A stretch of DNA of 5,862 bases from Thermoleophilaceae bacterium (GTDB lineage Bacteria > Actinomycetota > Thermoleophilia > Solirubrobacterales > Thermoleophilaceae), in assembly GCA_013696905.1 (NCBI GenBank), contig JACCXP010000293.1:1-5862 (forward strand), given 5' to 3'. Below are positions 1 to 5,862 of the stretch, in pieces. The position numbers and the translations under genes were made by a program. The notes beneath the pieces are model-generated. The model was not told the origin of the DNA. It made no database searches and saw only the letters and a list, made by a program, of their open reading frames with translations. The stretch's first letter is position 1. Every line of letters begins with the position of its first letter.

Positions 1-393
1 TGCGACCATGGGCGGGAGATGCTGGAGCTCCTCGTCCTCGCCGCCGCCTTCGCCTTCCTGGCCGCGGTCCCCACCGGCATCCCGGCCGCCGCCGTCCTCG
101 CTGCGCTCGTCGCCGACGGACGCATCCAACCGGTCGCCGCCGTCGTGGTCTGCGCCGCCGCCGCCGTCGCCGGGCGGGCGATCGTCTTCGGCGGCGAGGA
201 GGAGGCCGGCACGATCCGCGAGGTCGAGTTGTTCGACCCCGCGCGGGGACGCTGGAGCCGCCTGCCCGACCTCGGCATCCCCCGCCACGGGCTCGGCGGC
301 GTGGCCTATCGCGATCGCGTCTACGCGATCGAGGGCGGGCCCGAGCCCGGCCTCTTCTACTCGAACGCGCTCGAAGCGCTCGCGATCCGCTGA
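1..393 (+). CDS. Kelch-repeat-like protein with hydrophobic N-terminal part, probably 5'-partial
   Basis: The frame is open from the left edge to a TGA at 391-393. An ATG at 19 would give 124 residues, but the frame upstream of it has no stop, so the true start may lie outside the window. Numbered from that ATG, residues 3-24 and 37-52 are strongly hydrophobic and could be membrane segments. From residue 52 the sequence becomes typical Kelch beta-propeller: GRAIVFGG (52-59), then VELFDP, RGRWSRLPDLG and PRHGLGGVAY leading to RVYAIEGG (100-107), and a closing strand ending at 124. That is one full blade plus the final strand, far fewer than the five to seven blades of a complete propeller. Third positions are G/C-rich throughout this frame, including the hydrophobic part, which supports it as coding. 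No enzymatic function can be assigned. The gene converges on the tRNA, and its stop is 12 bases from the tRNA 3' end. A real fusion, a decayed Kelch gene or an assembly error are all possible. Confidence 0.6.
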   Translation, partial: CDHGREMLELLVLAAAFAFLAAVPTGIPAAAVLAALVADGRIQPVAAVVVCAAAAVAGRAIVFGGEEEAGTIREVELFDPARGRWSRLPDLGIPRHGLGGVAYRDRVYAIEGGPEPGLFYSNALEALAIR

Positions 394-401
394 GGGTTGC
401 G

Positions 402-415
402 CGAGCGGAGGGGGC
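402..415. repeat. 14-bp direct repeat, copy 1 (overlaps tRNA-Ser 3' end)
   Basis: CGAGCGGAGGGGGC occurs here and again, identically and in the same orientation, at 526-539. This copy covers the last T-stem base, the 3' strand of the acceptor stem, the discriminator base and 4 bases beyond the tRNA 3' end. The repeat itself is certain; its meaning is not. Confidence 0.6.
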
Positions 416-492
416 GGGATTCGAACCCGCGGTCCGCGTAAGCGGACTCCGGTTTTCAAGACCGGCGCATTCAACCGCTCTGCCACCCCTCC
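406..492 (-). tRNA. tRNA-Ser (anticodon UGA)
   Basis: Read on the minus strand, this folds as a class II tRNA of 87 nt. The acceptor stem GGAGGGG (492-486) pairs with CCCCTCC (413-407), followed by discriminator G at 406. The D-arm region begins TGGCAGAGCGG. The anticodon stem is CCGGT/ACCGG around loop CTTGAAA, giving anticodon TGA at plus positions 456-458. The long variable arm has a 6-bp stem GTCCGC/GCGGAC with loop TTAC. The T arm is GCGGG-TTCGAAT-CCCGC. The long variable arm and the G discriminator base are the identity marks of serine tRNAs. The UGA anticodon reads UCA and, by wobble, other UCN codons. CCA is not encoded (GCTC follows), so it must be added after transcription. It is transcribed divergently from the hut operon. 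Confidence 0.98.
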
Positions 493-563
493 TGTCTGAT
501 CCTGCCGCTTCAACTCTACGAAGCCCGAGCGGAGGGGGCCCGCGCGGTTATCGTGCCCAGGGG
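493..563. promoter_or_regulatory. Divergent intergenic region holding the tRNA-Ser and hut operon start signals
   Basis: This 71-bp gap is the only non-coding space between two divergently transcribed units, so both promoters should lie in or near it. On the plus strand, TATCGT (549-554) fits the TAnnnT -10 pattern and ends 9 bases before the hutH ATG at 564, which would give a leaderless or nearly leaderless hutH transcript. On the minus strand, TAGAGT (plus positions 513-518) fits the same pattern about 20 bases before the tRNA 5' end. Neither has a convincing -35 box at the usual distance. No inverted repeat typical of a HutC-type operator is seen. The assignment rests mainly on position. 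Confidence 0.35.
526..539. repeat. 14-bp direct repeat, copy 2 (upstream of hutH)
   Basis: Exact second copy of the 14 bases at 402-415, lying between the tRNA 5' end and the hutH start. It looks like a detached fragment of a tRNA-Ser 3' end. Remnants of tRNA duplication or of site-specific recombination can look like this, but no integrase or second boundary is visible in the window. Confidence 0.5.
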
Positions 564-2114
564 ATGCCCGCCGGCGAGGTCATGACCGTGGAGCTGAGCG
601 GTACCGGCCTTGCGCCCGCCGACGTGCTCGCGGTCGCCCGCGGCGGAGCGCCCGTCGTCCTGGCGCCCGAGGCGCGGGGGGCGATGGAGCAGAGCGCGGC
701 GATCGTGGCGCGGCTCGCCACCTCGAACACCCCCGCCTACGGCGTCACGACCGGGTTCGGCTCGCTGGCGAACACATGGATCGAGGCAGCTCGCCGCGGC
801 GAGCTGCAGCGAGCGCTGGTGCGCTCGCACGCGGCGGGCATGGGGCCACCGGTGGAGCGCGAGGTCGTGCGGGCGATGATGCTGCTGCGTGCGCGCACCC
901 TCGCGATGGGCCACTCGGGGGCACGGCCCGAGATCGCCGAGGCGATCCTCGCCCTGCTCAACGCCGGGCTGACGCCGGTCGTGCCCGAGCACGGCTCGCT
1001 CGGTGCGAGCGGCGACCTCGCGCCGCTCGCGCATTGCGCGCTGGTGTTGATCGGCGAGGGCGAGGTGGCGGACGCCGAAGGCACCGTCAGGCCCACGCGT
1101 CCTGCGCTCGAGGCCGCGGGAGTCGAGCCGGTGACGCTGACGGCCAAGGAGGGGCTCGCACTCACCAACGGGACCGACGGCGTCCTGGGGATGCTGCTGA
1201 TGGCCGCCGCCGACCTCGGTCTTCTCCTGCGCACCGCCGACGTCACGGCGGCGATGTCGGTCGAGGCGCTGCTCGGCACCGACCGCGTGTTCGCCGCGGA
1301 CCTGATCGCCCTGCGCCCCCAGCCCGGCCAGGCGGACAGCGCGGCGAACCTGCGCGCACTGCTCGCGGGCTCGCCGATCGTCGCCAGCCACCGCGAGGGC
1401 GACTCGCGCGTGCAAGACGCCTACTCGCTGCGCTGTGCCCCGCAGGTGCACGGCGCGGCGCGCGACACCCTCGAGCACGCCGAGCGCGTCGCGGCTTCGG
1501 AGCTCGTGTCGGCGATCGACAACCCGATGGTGCTGCCCGACGGGCGCGTCGAGTCGTGTGGCAACTTCCACGGCGCCCCGATCGCCTTCGCCTGCGACTT
1601 CCTGGCGATCGTCGCGGCCGAGGCCGGCGCGATCGCGGAGCGCCGCACCGACCGCCTGCTCGACGCCTCCCGCTCCTACGGCCTGCCGCCCTTCCTGAGC
1701 GAGGACGCCGGCGTGAACTCCGGCCTCATGCTCACGCAGTACACGCAGGCCGCAATGGTCGCCGAGAACCGCCGTCTCGCCGCGCCCGCGAGCGTCGACT
1801 CACTGCCGACGAGCGCGATGCAGGAGGACCACGTCTCGATGGGCTGGGGCGCCGCACGCAAGCTGCGCACGGTCGTGGCCAACGTCGCGCGCATCCTGGC
1901 GGTGGAGCTCGTCTGCGCCGCGCACGCCATCGACCTGCGCTCGCCGCTCGAGCCGGGCCCGGGGACGGCCGCCGCGCTGGCCGCGGTTCGCGCTCGCATC
2001 CCCGGGCCGGGCCCCGACCGCTTCCTCGCGCCCGACCTTGCGGCGGCCCAGGAGCTCGTGACCTCGGGCGAGGTCGTCGTGGCAGTCGAGCGGGCCGTCG
2101 GTCCCCTCGCATGA
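564..2114 (+). CDS. hutH: Histidine ammonia-lyase (histidase)
   Basis: HutH catalyses the first step of histidine breakdown in the cytoplasm: L-histidine to trans-urocanate plus ammonia, using the self-formed MIO electrophile. The product is 516 residues, a normal length for the family. The MIO tripeptide Ala148-Ser149-Gly150 lies in [14 protein letters not shown]. Other active-site blocks are present: YGVTTGFG (59-66) with the catalytic Tyr59, SHAAG with His89, LTNGT with Asn202, QDAYSLRC with Tyr287 and Arg290, GNFHG with Phe335, and QEDHVSMG with Glu421. His89 and the Gln-Glu pair at 420-421 fit histidases rather than phenylalanine or tyrosine ammonia-lyases. The start is uncertain: the ATG at 564 has AGGGG directly against it with no spacing, while an in-frame ATG at 582 (Met7) gives 510 residues beginning close to where family similarity starts, with GAGG only 2 bases upstream. 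It is first in the operon, 37 bp before hutU. Long open frames on the other strand here are GC-driven shadows. Confidence 0.98.
   Translation: MPAGEVMTVELSGTGLAPADVLAVARGGAPVVLAPEARGAMEQSAAIVARLATSNTPAYGVTTGFGSLANTWIEAARRGELQRALVRSHAAGMGPPVEREVVRAMMLLRARTLAMGHSGARPEIAEAILALLNAGLTPVVPEHGSLGASGDLAPLAHCALVLIGEGEVADAEGTVRPTRPALEAAGVEPVTLTAKEGLALTNGTDGVLGMLLMAAADLGLLLRTADVTAAMSVEALLGTDRVFAADLIALRPQPGQADSAANLRALLAGSPIVASHREGDSRVQDAYSLRCAPQVHGAARDTLEHAERVAASELVSAIDNPMVLPDGRVESCGNFHGAPIAFACDFLAIVAAEAGAIAERRTDRLLDASRSYGLPPFLSEDAGVNSGLMLTQYTQAAMVAENRRLAAPASVDSLPTSAMQEDHVSMGWGAARKLRTVVANVARILAVELVCAAHAIDLRSPLEPGPGTAAALAAVRARIPGPGPDRFLAPDLAAAQELVTSGEVVVAVERAVGPLA
786..807. repeat. 22-bp perfect palindrome inside hutH
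   Basis: GCAGCTCGCCG is followed at once by its exact reverse complement, giving 11-bp arms with no spacer, centred between 796 and 797. It covers hutH codons 75-81 and the first base of codon 82 (Ala-Ala-Arg-Arg-Gly-Glu-Leu). The symmetry is certain. A role as an operator or RNA hairpin is not shown, and biased codon use may account for it. Confidence 0.5.
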
Positions 2115-2140
2115 TCGCCGGCCGCGCCACCAGGCGTCGA

Positions 2141-2146
2141 AAGGAG
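2141..2146 (+). promoter_or_regulatory. Strong ribosome binding site of hutU
   Basis: AAGGAG stands 5 bases before the ATG at 2152, an almost ideal Shine-Dalgarno arrangement. It fixes the hutU start: the frame is open further upstream but has no conserved urocanase sequence there. It is the clearest ribosome binding site of the operon; hutH has none at normal spacing, and hutI and the amidase start inside the end of the preceding gene. Confidence 0.8.
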
Positions 2147-2151
2147 ACCCG

Positions 2152-3797
<1,646 letters not shown>

Positions 3798-3801
<4 letters not shown>

Positions 3802-5036
3802 GCGTGAGCATCGAGGGCGCCGGCCAGGTGCTGCGTCCGCCCGCGGACGGACTGCCCTTCTTGCGCCATGACCGCGCCGGCGAGCTGTCGGCCGAGCCGG
3901 GCGCCGTGGCCGTCGACGGTGGACGGATCGCCGGCTTCGAGCCCGATCCGACCGCCGACCAGCGCGTCGACGCCGCGGGCTGCGCGGTGATTCCAGGCTT
4001 CGTCGACTGCCACACCCACCTTCCGTTCGCCGGCTGGCGGGCCGAGGAGTACGAGCTGAAGGTGACGGGCGTCGCCTACGAGGAGATCGCCAAGGCCGGT
4101 GGCGGGATCCGCGCCTCCGCCCGCGCGCTGGCGCACGCCGCCGACGGCGAGGTGGTGACGCAGGCGCAGGGGCTCGCCGCCGAGATGCTCGCCCACGGGA
4201 CGACCACGTTCGAGTGCAAGAGCGGCTACGGGCTCTCGGTGGACGCGGAGCTGCGCGCGCTCGCCCTCGCCGAGCGCCTCGGCGCCGCCGTGGCCCAGGA
4301 GACCACGATCACGGCCCTGCTCGCCCACGCCGTGCCCGACGGCCACGACGCCGACGGTTGGATGGACGAGGTGGCGGAGATGGTGCCGGAGGTGGTGCGC
4401 ACCACCTCCGCGGGAGCGCTCGACCTCTACGTCGAGTCGATCGGCTTCACGAACGAGCACCTGCGCCGGATGGGGCGGCTCGCCGCAGCGCACGGCCTCG
4501 ACTTGCGCGCCCACGTCGAGCAGTTTCATGCCAACCGCTCGGTCCCGGTCGCGCTGGCGGCGCAAGCGCGCTCGGTCGACCACCTCTCATGCCTGCATCC
4601 CGACGATGTCGGCCCGCTCGCCGCCGCCAACTGCGCCGCGGTGCTGCTGCCGGGGCCCGAGCTCATGGGCGCCGAGCAGACGCCGCCCGCTCGCGACCTG
4701 GCCGACGCCGGCGCGATCTGCGTGCTTGCGACGGACGCGAACCCCGGCACGTCGCCGATCGTCTCGATGCCGTTGATCATCGGCCTGGCCGTGCGTCGCT
4801 ACGGGTGGAGTGTGCGCGAGGCGCTGCTGGCCGCGACGCTCAACGCCGCCTGGGTCCTGCGCCGCTCCGCTGATGCCGGCTCGCTCGAGGTCGGCAAGCG
4901 GGCCGACGTGCTGGTGCTAGACGCGCCGCTCGAGCACGTCCCCTACCGCATCGGGCACAACCCCGTGGCGATCGCCCTCGTCGACGGCGAGCCCGCCTGG
5001 GTACGGGGTGATGCGGCGTGGCGGATGTCGCGATGA
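3798..5036 (+). CDS. hutI: Imidazolonepropionase
   Basis: HutI performs the third step: hydrolysis of 4-imidazolone-5-propionate to N-formimino-L-glutamate. It is a metal-dependent amidohydrolase-superfamily TIM-barrel enzyme in the cytoplasm. The product is 412 residues, typical for HutI. The metal ligands expected from family knowledge are His72 and His74 in [10 protein letters not shown], His239 in RAHVEQFH and Asp313 in [10 protein letters not shown]. Glu241-Gln242 and His262 (SVDHLSCLH) fit the remaining active-site positions. HutI-specific blocks GGGIRAS (101-107) and ECKSGYGLS (139-147) separate it from other amidohydrolases. Its C-terminal part carries the usual [15 protein letters not shown] (361-375). 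The start is GTG at 3798, overlapping the hutU stop (GTGA), with AGAGG 7 bases upstream; a second in-frame GTG at 3804 is less likely. The stop overlaps the ATG of the next gene (ATGA). Such overlaps imply coupled translation of hutU, hutI and the amidase. A perfect 24-bp palindrome lies within it at 4387-4410. Confidence 0.98.
4387..4410. repeat. 24-bp perfect palindrome inside hutI
   Basis: CGGAGGTGGTGC is followed directly by its exact reverse complement: 12-bp arms, no spacer, centre between 4398 and 4399. It spans hutI codons 197-204 plus one base (Pro-Glu-Val-Val-Arg-Thr-Thr-Ser). It is the longest perfect palindrome I found. In RNA the two arms could pair but leave no loop, so a DNA-protein site or intermolecular pairing would suit it better than a hairpin. 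Function unknown; chance under biased codon use remains possible. Confidence 0.5.
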
Positions 5037-5862
5037 GCGGCTGGATCGAAGCCGGCGATCTCGAGCAGCGTCTCGGGGGCCTGCGCGGGATCGGCGAGAC
5101 GCCGGCCGGCATCACCCGGCTGGCCTGGACGGCGGAGGCCGAGGCGTGCGGTGCCTGGTTCGCCGACCAGGCGGCCACGCTTGGGCGACGCTGCGAGATC
5201 GACCCCGCCGGCAATCACTGGGCCCCGCCGCCCTCCGTCGACGCCCCATGGTGGGGCATCGGCTCCCATCTCGACAGCGTCCGCGGCGGCGGGAGCTACG
5301 ACGGTCCGCTCGGCGTAGCTGCTGCGTTCGAGGTCGCCTCCCGGGCGGACGCGCCGGTCGCCGTGATCTGCTTAGCCGACGAGGAGGGCGCGCGCTACAA
5401 CACGCCGACGTTCGGCAGCCGCGCGCTGGTCGGGCGCCTCGAGCTCGCCGAGCTGCTGGGCCGTCGCGACGACGACGGGATAACGCTGCGCGATGCGCTG
5501 GCCGCCGCGGGCGTGGATCCCGGCGGGCTCGGCCGCGCGCCCGAGTGGCTCGGCCGCCTACGCGGCTTCCTCGAGCTGCACATCGACCAGACCCGCGAGC
5601 TGGCGCAGGCGGGCCGCCCGTCAGGCGTCGTCTCGTCGCTCGCCTCGCGCCTGCGGCTCGAGGTCGAGCTGCTCGGCCGCGCAGACCACGCCGGCACGAC
5701 CCATCGCGAGGAGCGCCGCGACGCGATGTCAGCCGCGGCGCGGCTGATCGTCGCCGCCGAGGACCTCGCCGCCGGCACCCCAGAGCTCGCGGTCACCGCC
5801 GCCCGGCTCCTCGTCGAGCCGAACGCCCTGACGACCGTGCCGGCTCGCGTGCGCCTCTGGCT
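5033..5862 (+). CDS. M20-family amidase of the hydantoinase/carbamoylase (AllC/HyuC-like) type, 3'-partial; probable terminal hut-pathway hydrolase
   Basis: The frame is open from ATG 5033 to the right edge (276 codons; family length is about 400-420). Enzymes of this family are dimeric two-metal hydrolases that cleave carbamoyl or amidino-type groups from amino-acid derivatives such as allantoate and N-carbamoyl-amino acids. Family motifs in order: IDPAGNHWA (56-64); GSHLDSVRGGGSYDGPLGV (77-95) with metal ligands His79 and Asp90; LADEEGARYN (114-123) with catalytic base Glu117 and metal ligand Glu118; ELHIDQT (181-187) with metal ligand His183; RADHAGTT (216-223) with lid-domain His219; RRDAM (228-232); and VEPNALTTVP (261-270) with substrate-contacting Asn264. 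Two motifs deviate: ELHIDQT instead of the usual ELHIEQG, and HAGTTHR instead of HAGTTPM. The start overlaps the hutI stop as ATGA, with GGCGG 8 bases upstream; an in-frame GTG at 5018 is an alternative. Its place after hutI, where HutG or HutF would stand, suggests it acts on N-formimino- or N-formyl-L-glutamate. Allantoate or N-carbamoyl amino acids are alternatives. The family call is firm; the substrate is inferred. Confidence 0.92.
   Translation, partial: MSGWIEAGDLEQRLGGLRGIGETPAGITRLAWTAEAEACGAWFADQAATLGRRCEIDPAGNHWAPPPSVDAPWWGIGSHLDSVRGGGSYDGPLGVAAAFEVASRADAPVAVICLADEEGARYNTPTFGSRALVGRLELAELLGRRDDDGITLRDALAAAGVDPGGLGRAPEWLGRLRGFLELHIDQTRELAQAGRPSGVVSSLASRLRLEVELLGRADHAGTTHREERRDAMSAAARLIVAAEDLAAGTPELAVTAARLLVEPNALTTVPARVRLW

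Noticed and set aside
8..499. 163-codon plus-strand frame crossing the left-edge gene and the tRNA
   Set aside because: It runs through the tRNA-Ser gene on the opposite strand, is Ser/Pro/Arg-rich, and lacks the third-position GC pattern seen in the frame ending at 393.
516..1571. 351-codon minus-strand open frame opposite hutH, and a similar 339-codon frame at 1676-2695
   Set aside because: Same compositional artefact. hutH and hutU carry all expected catalytic motifs on the plus strand, and these antisense frames show no domain or plausible start signal.
2115..2151. Possible regulatory element or small gene between hutH and hutU
   Set aside because: Only 37 bp; beyond the ribosome binding site there is no convincing inverted repeat, promoter or terminator.
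5243..5257. GCCCCA-TGG-TGGGGC hairpin inside the amidase gene, considered as a terminator or attenuator
   Set aside because: Only a 6-bp stem, no U-tract, and it lies in well-conserved coding sequence.

Overview
The window is very GC-rich, with coding regions whose third codon positions are almost all G or C. This suggests a high-GC actinobacterium. A deep lineage such as Thermoleophilia/Solirubrobacterales is my guess, from the overall style of the proteins and the gene order; no marker gene in the window proves it.

Layout: (1) Positions 1-393 hold the end of a plus-strand gene, possibly cut by the left edge. Its product has a hydrophobic N-terminal part and one Kelch-type beta-propeller blade plus a C-terminal closing strand. 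(2) Positions 406-492 hold a minus-strand tRNA-Ser(UGA) with a long variable arm. (3) A 71-bp gap (493-563) separates the tRNA from a divergent plus-strand operon and must hold the start signals for both. (4) From 564 to the right edge runs a compact histidine-utilisation (hut) operon: hutH (histidine ammonia-lyase), hutU (urocanase), hutI (imidazolonepropionase), then the first 276 codons of an M20-family amidase of the hydantoinase/carbamoylase (AllC/HyuC-like) type that continues past the window.

The first three enzymes convert L-histidine to urocanate, then imidazolonepropionate, then N-formimino-L-glutamate. hutU/hutI and hutI/M20 overlap by 4 bases (GTGA and ATGA), and hutH/hutU are 37 bp apart, so all four are probably co-transcribed, with translational coupling at the last two junctions. 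No HutG (arginase-like formiminoglutamase) or HutF is visible. The M20 enzyme sits where such a gene is expected, so I infer that it removes the one-carbon/nitrogen group from N-formimino- or N-formyl-glutamate. No hut regulator, transporter, terminator, mobile element or CRISPR array is visible.

The region is mostly an ordinary catabolic operon. Points worth a second look are the M20 amidase as the likely terminal hut enzyme, with altered motifs; two long perfect palindromes inside hutH and hutI; a 14-bp duplication of the tRNA-Ser 3' end upstream of hutH; and the odd membrane/Kelch composite gene at the left edge.
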